Positions 38,536-50,530 are shown, numbered from the stretch's first letter. The stretch is 64,000 nt of DNA from Deinococcus aquaedulcis (GCF_019693445.1 NZ_JAHRBL010000001.1:496001-560000); one strand, 5' to 3'. A program made the numbers and translations. Notes: generated by a model not told the origin, from the sequence alone.

Positions 38536-38858
38536 GAGCAACAGCGAGCGACTTAGAAACTGAGGAACGGTCCCGGGCGTTTACCTCCCCAGGCAGCCCG
38601 ATAGAGCAGCGGCGGCTTCCTGAGGACAAACGGAAAGCCGTGTAGGGCTGGACTCTCCATGGTCTGGCATCAGGTGTTGTCCTGACGGGTCTCCGCCCCC
38701 TCTTCGCCGCCCAGGTGGTCCTGTAGATCAGGGCTCGAAATGCTGCCCCTGTTGCCCGTGATGAGGCCTTGGGCGGGGGCAGGAGCGCGGCCCCACGTTT
38801 TACCAAAGGTCAAACCCCGCCCTGGCTACAGCCAGAACGGGGCCCGGTACAGCGGGGT
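38536..38858. other. Intergenic region, 3' side of leuS
   Basis: 323 bp between convergent transcription units; besides the leuS terminator at its right end nothing is recognised. Confidence 0.4.
38812..38842 (-). terminator. Terminator-like hairpin of leuS
   Basis: On the minus strand CCCCG, CTGGCT/AGCCAG inner stem and CGGGG are followed by TTTG. A larger stem (38812-38820 with 38852-38860) overlaps the stop. Confidence 0.5.
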
Positions 38859-41333
<2,475 letters not shown>

Positions 41334-41404
41334 GGCATGGCTCCTTCGGAGGTTGAACGGAAGAGGGTTGATCGTTGCTGAAGGGGGCGCATGGTGTTGT
41401 GCAT

Positions 41405-41430
41405 CAACTTTCCACCATCACCCCTCAACA
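41405..41430 (-). repeat. GT-rich tract in the leuS leader
   Basis: On the minus strand GTTGAGGGGTGATGGTGG, directly after the attenuator U-run; related to the tracts at 391 and 59694. Confidence 0.4.
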
Positions 41431-41462
41431 AAAAAAGCGCCCCGGCACGCAACCGGGGACGC
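41430..41462 (-). terminator. Attenuator terminator in the leuS leader
   Basis: Minus-strand stem GCG-(U)-CCCCGG with CCGGGG-CGC and a 7-nt loop, followed by seven U. It lies ~100 nt upstream of leuS, between leader peptide and gene. Confidence 0.85.
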
Positions 41463-41497
41463 TCGAACATAGCGGTTGGGCTAGTCGAGGCGTCCCC
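41455..41497 (-). promoter_or_regulatory. Antiterminator stem of the leuS leader
   Basis: GGGGACGC (within the leader peptide codons, complement of 41490-41497) pairs exactly with GCGTCCCC (complement of 41455-41462), the left arm of the terminator. The two structures exclude each other. Confidence 0.7.
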
Positions 41498-41522
41498 GGG
41501 TGGTAAGCGCAGAGCGGATCAT
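41481..41522 (-). CDS. Leader peptide of leuS
   Basis: A 13-residue frame MIRSALTTRGRLD with two Leu codons, CUU and CUC, both non-favoured in this GC-rich genome where CTG dominates. The ATG is seven bases after TACAAT, so it would be translated leaderless. It ends in the loop before the terminator. Role as a leucine sensor is inferred from layout. Confidence 0.65.
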   Translation of the reverse strand: MIRSALTTRGRLD

Positions 41523-41529
41523 GGCGCGC

Positions 41530-41535
41530 ATTGTA
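41530..41535 (-). promoter_or_regulatory. Leaderless -10 box of the leuS leader
   Basis: TACAAT on the minus strand, seven bases before the leader-peptide ATG at 41522. It lies just beyond the stop of the gene at 41558. Confidence 0.65.
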
Positions 41536-41557
41536 CCGCATGGGTGCGGTGGCCGCG

Positions 41558-41980
41558 CTAGCGAACTGGCGTACCGCCCACATGGACCAGGGTGCCCGCG
41601 CCCCGGTGCTCAGCGATATACAACACGCGCTCGCGGCCTCGGGTCAGCACCACCTCGAACTGAATGCCGTCGTCGGGGCGGGTGGTCAGGCGGGAAAAGC
41701 CAGCGTCTTCCAGGCGCTTCAGCACCGCTTCGGGCTGCCAGTCGGAGAACAGATACTGCTCAAGGCGGGTCTGCCCAGCGCGGATCTCGGCCCGCACGGT
41801 GCGCGATTCGGGGCAGGTGGGGGTGGCCCCGGCGGGCAGGGGCGAGAGCCCCCACACCTGCCCGGGCCGCTCAAAGCAGTACAGGGCCCCGCGCCAGCGT
41901 GCGCCGCTCTGCCACCACGCGGCGGTCCCCAGCAGCACGGCCAGCAGGGCAACGGACAGCACAACCAGGGGGCGCTTCAT
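41558..41980 (-). CDS. Membrane-anchored or secreted hypothetical protein
   Basis: A 140-residue protein with one N-terminal hydrophobic helix (LVVLSVALLAVLLGTAAWW) and a small soluble domain with two Cys (ALYCFERPG, TPTCPESR). The C-terminal VVLTRGRERVLYIAEHRGAGTLVHV is beta-rich. TACCCT seven bases upstream sets the start; longer frames to 42397 are shadows. No family recognised. Confidence 0.65.
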   Translation of the reverse strand: MKRPLVVLSVALLAVLLGTAAWWQSGARWRGALYCFERPGQVWGLSPLPAGATPTCPESRTVRAEIRAGQTRLEQYLFSDWQPEAVLKRLEDAGFSRLTTRPDDGIQFEVVLTRGRERVLYIAEHRGAGTLVHVGGTPVR

Positions 41981-41987
41981 GGCCCGC

Positions 41988-41993
41988 AGGGTA
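41988..41993 (-). promoter_or_regulatory. Leaderless -10 box
   Basis: TACCCT on the minus strand, seven bases before the ATG at 41980. Confidence 0.55.
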
Positions 41994-42117
41994 GCCCAGG
42001 CGGCCCGGGCAGGCGCCCCGGCGCAGTGGGTGGGCCGCCGCGTGGCCGCGCCTTCTGCCCAGCCGTGAGCGCCGCGCCCGCGACGGTTCCCTGTGCCTTC
42101 GTTACACTGCCCTTCAC

Positions 42118-43200
42118 ATGCGACCCTCTTCTCGCCGGGCGCGCCCCCTTGTGCGCGCGTTTCTGGGCTTGCTGCTGCTGACCGGGGCACTGGCGGGCCT
42201 GGTCTATGCCCTGACCGATCATCCCCGCCCGGTGCAGGCTGCCGAACTGGCCTGCCCGGCGGGCACGCCGACCCTGCAGGCCGGGCAACCCGTGAAGGTC
42301 CTGAGCTGGAACGTGCAGTACCTCGCCGGACGCGGGTATGTGTTCTTCTACGACACCCTGGCTGGCGACGGCCCCGACACCCGCCCTGCCCCCGCAAGTC
42401 TGGCCCGCACGCTGGACGAGGTCACGGCCGTGATCCAGGCAGAAAACCCCGACCTGATCCTGCTGCAAGAGGTGGACCGCGACAGCAAGCGCACGGATTA
42501 CGCCGACCAGCTGGCGCAGCTGCAGGCGCGCCTGGGTGGGGCGTACCCCTGCGCTGCCAGCGCCTCTTACCACCGCGCGGCGTTCGTGCCGCACCCGAAG
42601 ATCATGGGCAAGGTGGGCCTGAGTCTGGTGACCCTCAGCCGTTACCGTCTGGACACCGCCACCCGCTACGCCCTGCCGCGCATCTGTGGCGATCCGCTGA
42701 CGGTGGCGTTCAACTTCAAGCGCGCCGTACTGGGCGTCACCCTGCCTGTGCAGGGTGGGCGGCCCCTCACGGCCTACCAGACGCACATGGACGCCTTTGC
42801 TCAGGGCTGCGACACCATGCAGCGGCAGGTGGGCGCTCTCCATGAGCTGCTGCGGGCCACCCCCGGCCCCTGGCTGATCGGGGGCGACTTCAACCTGCTG
42901 GGCACGGCGGGGGCGTATACACGTCTGCGCGAGCGGGAGCGCGCCTACTTCAATCCAGCGACTGAACTTGAGCCCCTGATGGCCGCGTACGACTCATTTC
43001 CCAACGAGGCGCAGATTGACAGCGGAGACGCCCGCTATTTCACCCACTTCCCCAACGACCCGGCCGTGGGCCGCCCCGACCGCACCATTGACTACTTCTT
43101 CTACGCCCCGGGCCTGCGGCACACGGATGACCGGATTCGCCAGGACCAGCCCAAGATCAGCGATCACTTTGCGATGCTGACGACGGTGGCGCTGCCATGA
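42118..43200 (+). CDS. Endonuclease/exonuclease/phosphatase family protein, exported
   Basis: A 360-residue EEP-superfamily phosphodiesterase with an N-terminal membrane anchor or signal (AFLGLLLLTGALAGLVYAL). Active-site blocks in order: LSWNVQYL (Asn), LILLQEVDRD (catalytic Glu), AYQTHMDAF (His), WLIGGDFNLLG (Asp/Asn), IDYFFYAPG and KISDHFAM (final Asp-His). It would hydrolyse phosphodiesters (lipid, nucleotide or DNA) outside the membrane; substrate unknown. TACACT lies nine bases before the ATG. Confidence 0.9.
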   Translation: MRPSSRRARPLVRAFLGLLLLTGALAGLVYALTDHPRPVQAAELACPAGTPTLQAGQPVKVLSWNVQYLAGRGYVFFYDTLAGDGPDTRPAPASLARTLDEVTAVIQAENPDLILLQEVDRDSKRTDYADQLAQLQARLGGAYPCAASASYHRAAFVPHPKIMGKVGLSLVTLSRYRLDTATRYALPRICGDPLTVAFNFKRAVLGVTLPVQGGRPLTAYQTHMDAFAQGCDTMQRQVGALHELLRATPGPWLIGGDFNLLGTAGAYTRLRERERAYFNPATELEPLMAAYDSFPNEAQIDSGDARYFTHFPNDPAVGRPDRTIDYFFYAPGLRHTDDRIRQDQPKISDHFAMLTTVALP

Positions 43201-43622
43201 AGGTCAGATTCTGGGACGGAGTAGAGGCGTGGCTGGATCACCTTGACCTGAGATACACGTATGCCGGTCTGGTCGAGGGTAGGGTCTGCACCCAGCTGAA
43301 CACCTGGATTCTGGAGCAGGCCGCCCAGAACGCGCATCTGGTGCTGGCACCCACGATCACACCGGGCCCGCCAGCTCAGCTGTCGCCCGAGCAGGTCCGG
43401 CTGGAGGCGTTGCCCAGTGTGCAGGCTCAGGCGCAGTTCAAGGCCCACGCCGCGCGATCAGCGGTGGACGGTGTGGGCAGCGTAAGCGCCGTGCTGCGAC
43501 TGGTCTGGTGGCAGGACGAAATGCCCGACCACCTGTCCTCATGCCTGCGGACCGTGGCAGGCACTGTGAACTGGTGGTCGGGGGCGGAAGAGGTGGATCC
43601 GGTGCTTACTCCTGGCTGGTGA
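43197..43622 (+). CDS. Hypothetical protein
   Basis: A 141-residue soluble protein coupled to the EEP gene by an ATGA overlap. It is Trp-rich at both ends (VRFWDGVEAWLDHLDL, LVWWQDEMPDH, TVNWWSGAEE). Its 3' end overlaps the convergent hpt gene by 17 bp. No family recognised. Confidence 0.6.
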   Translation: MKVRFWDGVEAWLDHLDLRYTYAGLVEGRVCTQLNTWILEQAAQNAHLVLAPTITPGPPAQLSPEQVRLEALPSVQAQAQFKAHAARSAVDGVGSVSAVLRLVWWQDEMPDHLSSCLRTVAGTVNWWSGAEEVDPVLTPGW

Positions 43623-44133
43623 TAAATGGCAGATTCCGGTCAAACTGCGCGCGGTCCAGGCCATAGCCGTACACAAAGGCGTCGGGAATGGTAAAGCCCA
43701 GGTACTCCACGGGGATTTCCACCTTGCGGCGGCTGGGTTTGCTGAGCAGCGCGGCGATCTTGAGGCTCTTGGGGCCGCGCCCTTCAAGGTAGTGCAGCAG
43801 GTAGTTCATGGTGATGCCGGTGTCCACAATGTCTTCCACCAGGATCACGTGGCGGTCACTGATGGGAAACTGCAGGTCCTTGACAATCCGCACCTCGCCG
43901 CTGGACTGCTTGGCGTTGCCGTAAGAGCTGGCCTGCAGGAAATCAATGGTGCAGGGCATGTTCAGGGCACGCACCAGATCGGTGTGGAACATAAAGGCGC
44001 CGTTAAGCACGCAGATCAGGTGCGGTTCCAGGCCACGGTAGTCCTCGCGGATTCGGGCCGCGATTTCCTGAATGCGCGCCTGAAGCTGCTCCTGCGTGAT
44101 CTGAACGGGGCCGTTGCCGGGGGCGAGAGTCAT
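43606..44133 (-). CDS. hpt: Hypoxanthine phosphoribosyltransferase
   Basis: A 175-residue purine-salvage enzyme that makes IMP (and GMP) from base and PRPP. The PRPP-binding loop is VILVEDIVDTGITM; upstream are LICVLNGAFMFHTDLVR and the flexible loop SSYGNAKQSSGEV; YVYGYGLD-type FVYGYGLDRAQFDRNLPFI closes it. It fits with the nucleoside importer and nucleotidase in the window. It is divergent from trpC across 46 bp. Confidence 0.95.
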   Translation of the reverse strand: MTLAPGNGPVQITQEQLQARIQEIAARIREDYRGLEPHLICVLNGAFMFHTDLVRALNMPCTIDFLQASSYGNAKQSSGEVRIVKDLQFPISDRHVILVEDIVDTGITMNYLLHYLEGRGPKSLKIAALLSKPSRRKVEIPVEYLGFTIPDAFVYGYGLDRAQFDRNLPFITSQE

Positions 44134-44166
44134 ACCTGTTCAGGCTAACACGGGGCCGCGCCGCGC

Positions 44167-44172
44167 TATCCT
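44167..44172 (+). promoter_or_regulatory. Leaderless -10 box of trpC
   Basis: TATCCT, seven bases before the ATG at 44180. Confidence 0.6.
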
Positions 44173-44179
44173 CGCCCGC

Positions 44180-44980
44180 ATGACAGGGGGGGGCGTGGGG
44201 GTAGAACTGGACTTTTCCCGGGTGCCGGGGGTGCTGGGACGCATTGTGGCTGAGCGGGTGGCCGATTACCGGGAGGCAGACCCGGCGCTGGGTGAGGTCC
44301 GCCCGGCTGCCCGGCGCTTTGAGTCCGCCCTGCGTGGCCCCGGGCTGGCCCTGATTGCCGAGGTCAAGCGGGCCAGCCCCAGCCAGGGCGCCATTGCGCC
44401 GCTGGACCCGGCGCAGGCGGCGCGGGCCTACGAAGCCGGGGGTGCGGCGGCCATCAGTGTGCTGACGGAGCCCCGGCATTTCGGCGGCGACGCCCAGGCG
44501 CTCCGTGACGTGGTGGACCGGGTTGCGCTGCCCGCGCTGCGCAAGGACTTCGTGGTGCACCCGGCCATGCTGCGCGAGGCGGCTGACTGGGGGGCCTCGG
44601 CCGCGCTGTTGATGGTGAGTGTGCTGGGCGAGGCCACGGGCGAGTTCCTGGCCATGGCCCATAGCCTGGGCCTGGACGCCCTGGTGGAGGTCCACGACGA
44701 ACGCGAACTGGATCTGGCCCTGGCCACCGGCGCCCGCATCATCGGCGTGAACAACCGCGATCTCACCACCCTGCACATTGATCTGGGGGTCAGTCCCCGC
44801 CTGATTCGCCGCGCCCGCGAGGCCGGGTTTGACGGCGTGCTGGTGGCCGAAAGCGGCTACCGCACCCCGGCCGACCTGCAGGCTGTGCGCGGCCTGGCGG
44901 ACGCCGTGCTGGTGGGCACCAGCCTTGCGGGCAGCGGCGACCTGGAACGCGCCGCCCGTGACCTGATGGCGCTGTCCTGA
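44180..44980 (+). CDS. trpC: Indole-3-glycerol phosphate synthase
   Basis: A 266-residue TIM-barrel enzyme of tryptophan synthesis. Motifs: IAEVKRASPSQGAI (catalytic Lys and Glu), ISVLTEPRHFGG, PALRKDFVVHP, ARIIGVNNRDLTT and LVAESGYRTPAD. It stands apart from other trp genes in this window and is followed by an MBL hydrolase gene 1 bp after its stop. Confidence 0.95.
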   Translation: MTGGGVGVELDFSRVPGVLGRIVAERVADYREADPALGEVRPAARRFESALRGPGLALIAEVKRASPSQGAIAPLDPAQAARAYEAGGAAAISVLTEPRHFGGDAQALRDVVDRVALPALRKDFVVHPAMLREAADWGASAALLMVSVLGEATGEFLAMAHSLGLDALVEVHDERELDLALATGARIIGVNNRDLTTLHIDLGVSPRLIRRAREAGFDGVLVAESGYRTPADLQAVRGLADAVLVGTSLAGSGDLERAARDLMALS

Positions 44981-44981
44981 G

Positions 44982-45776
44982 GTGACGGCCCCGGTCACCC
45001 TGACCCTGCTGGGCACCGGCGACAGCAAAGGCGTGCCGCGCTTCTGGTGCGCCTGTGCAGTGTGTACCGAAGCCCGCCAGACCGGCATCAACCGCCGCCG
45101 CCGCACCGCGACCCTGCTGCGTGTGGGGCCGCAGACGGCGCTGCTGGACGCTGGACCCGACACGCACGCGGCGCTGGCCGGCCTGGACCGCCCCCTGGTG
45201 CCGGACATGGTGCTGCTGTCGCACGCCCACAACGACCATGTGCTGGGCCTGGGCGACCTGCTGGACTACGTGCGCTACGCGGGCGGCACCTTGCCCGTAT
45301 ATGCCCCGGCCAGCGTGATTCCCGCGCTGCGCGAGCGCTTTGGCTACGCCTTTCGGGTGCGCTCGCCCGTGCAGGTGTGGCCGGAGGAGGGCGTCATGCT
45401 GGGCGGTGTCCAGATACGCGCCTTTGCAGTGCCCCACGGTGCCAACGGCCAGAGCCACGCTTTCCGGCTGGACGGCCGCGGCTGGGCCGCCGCCGTGGTG
45501 ACGGACGCCATAGACGTGCCAGACGAGGTGGCTGCCCGCTGGTTGGTGAACCTGGACCTGCTGGTCCTGGGCACGTCCTTTGCTGACGAATCTGGCCAGC
45601 CCCACGCCAGCCGCAGCGTGTACGACGTGCGCGAGGGCCTGGCCCTTCCGTGGGCGCGTTCGGCGCGGCGGGTGGTGCTCAGCCACCTGTCGCATGGGGT
45701 GGATGTGCGCGGCACGGCCCTGCTGCCAGTTGGCTGGCGTTACGCCCACGACGGCCTGTGTCTGCCGCTGCCTTGA
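44982..45776 (+). CDS. MBL-fold hydrolase, PhnP-like
   Basis: A 264-residue metallo-beta-lactamase-fold phosphodiesterase. It opens LTLLGTGDSKGVPRFWCACAVC, whose Cys trio matches the structural Zn site of PhnP-type enzymes. The metal motif is LLSHAHNDHVLGLGD; later ligands are in AVPHGANGQSHAF, VVTDAIDVP and VVLSHLSHG. It probably cleaves cyclic phosphate diesters. GTG start directly after trpC. Confidence 0.88.
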   Translation: MTAPVTLTLLGTGDSKGVPRFWCACAVCTEARQTGINRRRRTATLLRVGPQTALLDAGPDTHAALAGLDRPLVPDMVLLSHAHNDHVLGLGDLLDYVRYAGGTLPVYAPASVIPALRERFGYAFRVRSPVQVWPEEGVMLGGVQIRAFAVPHGANGQSHAFRLDGRGWAAAVVTDAIDVPDEVAARWLVNLDLLVLGTSFADESGQPHASRSVYDVREGLALPWARSARRVVLSHLSHGVDVRGTALLPVGWRYAHDGLCLPLP

Positions 45777-45926
45777 GCACGCTCTGATCGCAGCCCACTC
45801 TGGCCCGGGGTCAGACGGCCCTGTGTGCCACGCTCCGTGACCGTCGGCTGTCCCTTGCTGCACGGGCTTGCCTGCTCTCCCGCAACCGCTTCACTTTTTG
45901 AGGACGAAATTCACCGAAGGGGGCTC

Positions 45927-45932
45927 TACACT
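45927..45932 (+). promoter_or_regulatory. -10 box of the TVP38-like gene
   Basis: TACACT, nine bases before the ATG at 45942. Confidence 0.4.
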
Positions 45933-45941
45933 GTCCCTTCG

Positions 45942-46658
<717 letters not shown>

Positions 46659-47084
46659 GGGACAGGCACTGAATCGGCTCCGGGCCTCGCGGATCAGGCC
46701 TGCGCAGGAAGAGGCTCACCACACTTGAGAAAGCTGATTCTGGTGCGTGGCTGGCCGTCTCATACGGATGTTGAATCATCCGTTCCAGCCCCTCCGCTTC
46801 GGTGCTTCTACACCCCTGCGTCCTCCTTTTCCTTTCTCTGCTGCGCAGCTCTGCGAGTCCGTCTGGTTGGGTTCAACGGTTCATCCAAAATTGGTGAACT
46901 GGAAGCCTTATGACATCGGAACCAAGAGGGCACCACTCCCCAGACTGGCACAGGCCGCCCCTCTCACGCGGGGGACCTGGGACACCACGTCTCTCCCCGG
47001 ACACGTCCTTCGCCCCGGCTGGGCGCCCCTGGTAGACTGGGCGGCAGAACGTGTCGCGGCTCACCGAGGCACGGCAGGAGGCTC
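46659..47084. other. Intergenic region upstream of purM
   Basis: 426 bp holding dispersed repeat copy E and the purM promoter side. No gene recognised. Confidence 0.5.
46790..46915 (-). repeat. Dispersed intergenic repeat, copy E
   Basis: Closest to copy A: CTTCGGTGCTT, CTCTGCTGCGCAGCTCTGCGAG, GGGTTCAACGGTTCATCC and GGAAGCCTTA in the same order and spacing. Confidence 0.65.
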
Positions 47085-48140
47085 ATGACAGGGAACACGA
47101 CAGGCGCGCCCGCCTCGGCTTACGAGCGCTCGGGGGTCAGTATTGATGCCGGGCACCGCGCAGTGGAACTGATGAAGGGGGCGGTGGCCCGCACCCACAC
47201 GCCCCAGGTGCTGGGCGGCCTGGGCGGCTTTGGCGGCCTGTTCCGCGCCGCCTTTGGGCATATGGAAGACCCCGTGCTGGTGGCGAGCACCGACGGCGTG
47301 GGCACCAAGACCAAGGTGGCGGTACGCACCGGGCAGTTTGCCGGCCTGGGCGCCGACATCGTGAACCACTGCGTGAACGACATTCTGGTGCAGGGCGCGC
47401 GGCCGCTGTTTTTTCTGGACTACGTGGCCATGGGCAAGCTGCTCCCCGAGCGCGTGGCCGAAGTTGTGACCGGCGCCGCCCAGGCCTGCGAGGCGCTGGG
47501 CGTGGCCCTGCTGGGCGGCGAAACCGCCGAGATGCCTGGCGTGTACGTGGAAGGCGAGCTGGACATCGTGGGCACCATCGTGGGCGTGGTGGACCGCCCA
47601 GCGCTGGTGAATGGCCGCCGCATTCAGGCCGGGGACCGCGTGGTGGCCCTGCCCAGCGCGGGGCTGCACACCAACGGCTTTTCCCTGGCCCGCATGGCGC
47701 TGGACGACCTGGACTGGCAGGAGGCCCGTGCCGACCTGGGCGGCCAGACGCTGGCCCAGGTGCTGCCGGTGCCGCACCGCGCCTACCTGCACGCTTATGG
47801 CGCCCTGCAGGGGGCGGGGGTGGACGTGCGCGGCATGGCACACATTACCGGGGGCGGGCTGGTGGACAACCCGCCGCGCGTCTTTCCCCAGGGGATTGGC
47901 ATGCAGGTGGACCTGGACTCGTGGACGGTGCCGCCGGTCTTTGAACTGATCGTGGCCCGGGCGCAGGTGGCGCGCGAGGAAGCCTTCCGGGCCCTGAACA
48001 TGGGCGTGGGCTTTCTGTTCATCGTGCCGGCGGCCGAGGAGGCGGCGGCGCTGGACACCCTGCGCGCGGCGGGCGAGCAGCCCTGGGTGCTGGGCGAGAT
48101 GGTGCCGGGCCAGGGCGTGAGTTTCCGGGGCGCGTCTTGA
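47085..48140 (+). CDS. purM: Phosphoribosylformylglycinamidine cyclo-ligase
   Basis: A 351-residue ATP-dependent AIR synthetase of purine synthesis. Blocks: YERSGVSIDAGHRAVELMK, VLVASTDGVGTKTKVA (nucleotide/phosphate binding), GADIVNHCVNDILVQGARPLFFLDY, GGETAEMPGVY and HITGGGLVDNPPRVF. AGGAGG precedes the ATG. It overlaps the following gene by 4 bp. Confidence 0.97.
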   Translation: MTGNTTGAPASAYERSGVSIDAGHRAVELMKGAVARTHTPQVLGGLGGFGGLFRAAFGHMEDPVLVASTDGVGTKTKVAVRTGQFAGLGADIVNHCVNDILVQGARPLFFLDYVAMGKLLPERVAEVVTGAAQACEALGVALLGGETAEMPGVYVEGELDIVGTIVGVVDRPALVNGRRIQAGDRVVALPSAGLHTNGFSLARMALDDLDWQEARADLGGQTLAQVLPVPHRAYLHAYGALQGAGVDVRGMAHITGGGLVDNPPRVFPQGIGMQVDLDSWTVPPVFELIVARAQVAREEAFRALNMGVGFLFIVPAAEEAAALDTLRAAGEQPWVLGEMVPGQGVSFRGAS

Positions 48141-48859
48141 CCCAGCGTCCGGCCAAACTGGCCCCCACCGGGTTTGCGGCCCCTGACCGCGCCAGCGCCA
48201 CCGAGTTCTGGGTGGTGCGCCACGGCGAGAGCACCTGGAATGCCGATGGCCGCTATCAGGGGCAGGCGGACGTGCCCCTGAGCCACATTGGCATTCTGCA
48301 GGCCGCCAGCCTCGCCGAGCGCCTGACCGGCCAGACCTTCGACGCGGTGTACACCAGCGACCTGCAGCGGGCCTCGCGCACCGCCGAGATCGTGGCCGAG
48401 CGATTGCAGGGGGCCCCGGCGCCGCAGACGCACCCAGGGCTGCGCGAAATTGACGTGGGCGAACTGTCGGGGCTGGTGATCACCGAGATTCGCGCGCGCT
48501 ACCCATCCTACCTGCAGGCCCTCTCTACCGAACCCTGGAGCACCCGGCGCCCCGGCGGCGAGAGCATGGAGGACCTGTACGCCCGCAGCGGCGCGGCCTT
48601 TGGGGCGCTGCGCGCCAGCCACCCCGGCGGGCGGGTGCTGGTCTTTACGCACGGCGGCGTGGTGCGCGTGGCGGTGGGGCTGGCCCTGGGCGGCGTGCCC
48701 GCCAATGCCTGGGCCCGCCTGAGCGTGTCCAACACCTCTATTACCCGGGTGCTGCTGGGCGAGGGCAGCGGCATGCTGCTGGGTTTCAACGACGACGCCC
48801 ACCTGGAAAACCTGCTGGAAGCCACCGAAGCCGACGACGTGCTGGGCCAGGCGCCCTAA
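48137..48859 (+). CDS. Histidine phosphatase family protein (phosphoglycerate mutase-like)
   Basis: A 240-residue phosphohistidine phosphatase. The catalytic RHG motif is WVVRHGESTWN (about residues 34-44); the second His is in VLVFTHGGVVRVAVG. Other blocks: YTSDLQRASRTAEI and REIDVGELSG. Could act on sugar phosphates or nucleotide derivatives such as alpha-ribazole phosphate; not resolved. The TTG start overlaps the purM stop (TTGA). Confidence 0.9.
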   Translation: MTQRPAKLAPTGFAAPDRASATEFWVVRHGESTWNADGRYQGQADVPLSHIGILQAASLAERLTGQTFDAVYTSDLQRASRTAEIVAERLQGAPAPQTHPGLREIDVGELSGLVITEIRARYPSYLQALSTEPWSTRRPGGESMEDLYARSGAAFGALRASHPGGRVLVFTHGGVVRVAVGLALGGVPANAWARLSVSNTSITRVLLGEGSGMLLGFNDDAHLENLLEATEADDVLGQAP

Positions 48860-49090
48860 GTTCAGTCGGCCGCGCCGTGGTCTCTCCCTGGCACGGGGGC
48901 AGGCCACGGCGCCGCCCGTTTGCCCCTTTGGAATTTGCCCACCTTTGGGATGCGGTTCAATCCTGCATGGCGTCCCAGGTTGTGGGGACCCCCCGTGGGC
49001 CGCGCGCAGGCTGGGGGCGTGCGCTGCGGCGTGGGGTGGGCGGGTGGGCCGCTGCACCCACTGAACCGGCCCGCAGCGAAAGGAACGACC

Positions 49091-50530
49091 ATGACCACCC
49101 TGTCTGCCCCCGCCGCTGCTTCCGCGCTTCCTGTTTCCGTGCCCCTGCCCCGCATCATTCAGGGCGGCATGGGCATCGCCGTGTCCGACTGGCAGCTGGC
49201 CCGCACCGTGTCGCAGCAGGGCGGGCTGGGCGTGGTGTCCGGCACCGGCATTGACACGGTGCTGCTGCGCCGCCTGCAGGACGGCGACCCCGGCGGGCAC
49301 CTGCGCCGCGTGCTGGCCACCTTTCCCAATCCTGTGCTGGTGCAGGCGTGCCTGCAGCGGTTTTTCCGCCCAGGGGGCCGGGCGCCCGGCGAACCCTACG
49401 CCCGCCTGCCGCTGCCGTCGGCTGGCCGCTACCGCGACGCCTGGGAGATGACCCTGCTGGGCGCCTACGCCGAGGTGGCCCTGGCCCGCGAGGGGCACGT
49501 GCAGCCGGTGGGCCTGAACCTGCTGACCAAGCTGCAACTGCACACCCTGCCTGCTCTGTACGGCGCCCTGCTGGCGGGGGTGGACACCGTGATCATGGGC
49601 GCCGGGATTCCCCGCGACATCCCGGGCATTCTGGACGCCCTGGCCGCCGGGCAGCCGGCCACGCTGCGGCTGGACGTCAGAGGCGGCGAGGCCCTGCCCC
49701 TCACCTTTGATCCGGCCGATTTCGGGCTGCCCCGCGTGCCCCTGGCGCGGCCCAGGTTTTACCCGGTGGTGTCTTCGCACGTGCTGGCGGGGGTGCTGGC
49801 GAAAAAGGCCAGTGGAGCGGTGCAGGGCTTCATCGTGGAGGGGCCCTCGGCGGGCGGGCATAACGCGCCGCCGCGCGGCCCCCTGACCCTGGACGGCCAG
49901 GGCCAGCCGGTCTACGGCGAGCGCGACGCCGCCGACCTGGGCGCCATGCGCGCGCTGGGGCTGCCCTTCTGGCTGGCGGGGGGCTACGGCACGGCCGCAG
50001 GGCTGCAGGCGGCGCTGGCCGCCGGGGCGGCAGGCATTCAGGTGGGCACCCTCTTTGCCTTTGCCCAGGAATCTGGCCTGCGCCCCGACCTGAAGGCAGA
50101 CGTGCTGGCGCGCGCCGCTCAGGGACCGCTGGCGGTGTTCACCGACCCGCAGGCCTCGCCCACCGGCTTTCCCTTCAAGGTGGTGGCGCTGCCCGGCACC
50201 CTGGCCCAGCCCGAGGTCTACGCCGCCCGCACCCGGGTGTGCGATCTGGGGTACCTGCGCGAGGCCTACCGCACCGAGCAGGGCGGCGTGGGCTGGCGCT
50301 GCCCCGCTGAGCCGGTGGCGGCCTACGTGGCCAAGGGCGGCGAGGCGGCCAGCACCCAGGGCCGTAAGTGCCTGTGCAACGCCCTGCTGGCCGACGCCGG
50401 CTACGCCCAGGTGCAGCGCGGCGCCCAGCCCGAGCCGGGGCTACTGACCAGCGGCGACGACATAGGTGCACTGCAAGACTGGGTCCCCGGGTACCGCGCG
50501 GCAGACGTACTGCGCGTGCTGGGCGCCTGA
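49091..50530 (+). CDS. Nitronate monooxygenase / PfaD-like FMN protein
   Basis: A 479-residue FMN TIM-barrel protein: RIIQGGMGIAVSDWQLARTVSQQGGLGVVSG at the start (FMN binding), VDTVIMGAGIPRDIPG, FIVEGPSAGGHNAPPRGP (catalytic His region), and FWLAGGYGTAAGLQAALAAGAAGIQVGT. The C-terminal extension with CRCP-type WRCPAEP and KCLCNALLADAG occurs in PfaD/large NMO-like proteins. Substrate unknown. AAGGA lies upstream of the ATG. Confidence 0.87.
   Translation: MTTLSAPAAASALPVSVPLPRIIQGGMGIAVSDWQLARTVSQQGGLGVVSGTGIDTVLLRRLQDGDPGGHLRRVLATFPNPVLVQACLQRFFRPGGRAPGEPYARLPLPSAGRYRDAWEMTLLGAYAEVALAREGHVQPVGLNLLTKLQLHTLPALYGALLAGVDTVIMGAGIPRDIPGILDALAAGQPATLRLDVRGGEALPLTFDPADFGLPRVPLARPRFYPVVSSHVLAGVLAKKASGAVQGFIVEGPSAGGHNAPPRGPLTLDGQGQPVYGERDAADLGAMRALGLPFWLAGGYGTAAGLQAALAAGAAGIQVGTLFAFAQESGLRPDLKADVLARAAQGPLAVFTDPQASPTGFPFKVVALPGTLAQPEVYAARTRVCDLGYLREAYRTEQGGVGWRCPAEPVAAYVAKGGEAASTQGRKCLCNALLADAGYAQVQRGAQPEPGLLTSGDDIGALQDWVPGYRAADVLRVLGA

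Noticed and set aside
46905..46925. TTATGACAT resembling a radiation/desiccation response motif
   Set aside because: Only the left half resembles the 17-bp palindrome TTATGTCAT-TGACATAA; no right arm, and it lies in repeat copy E.
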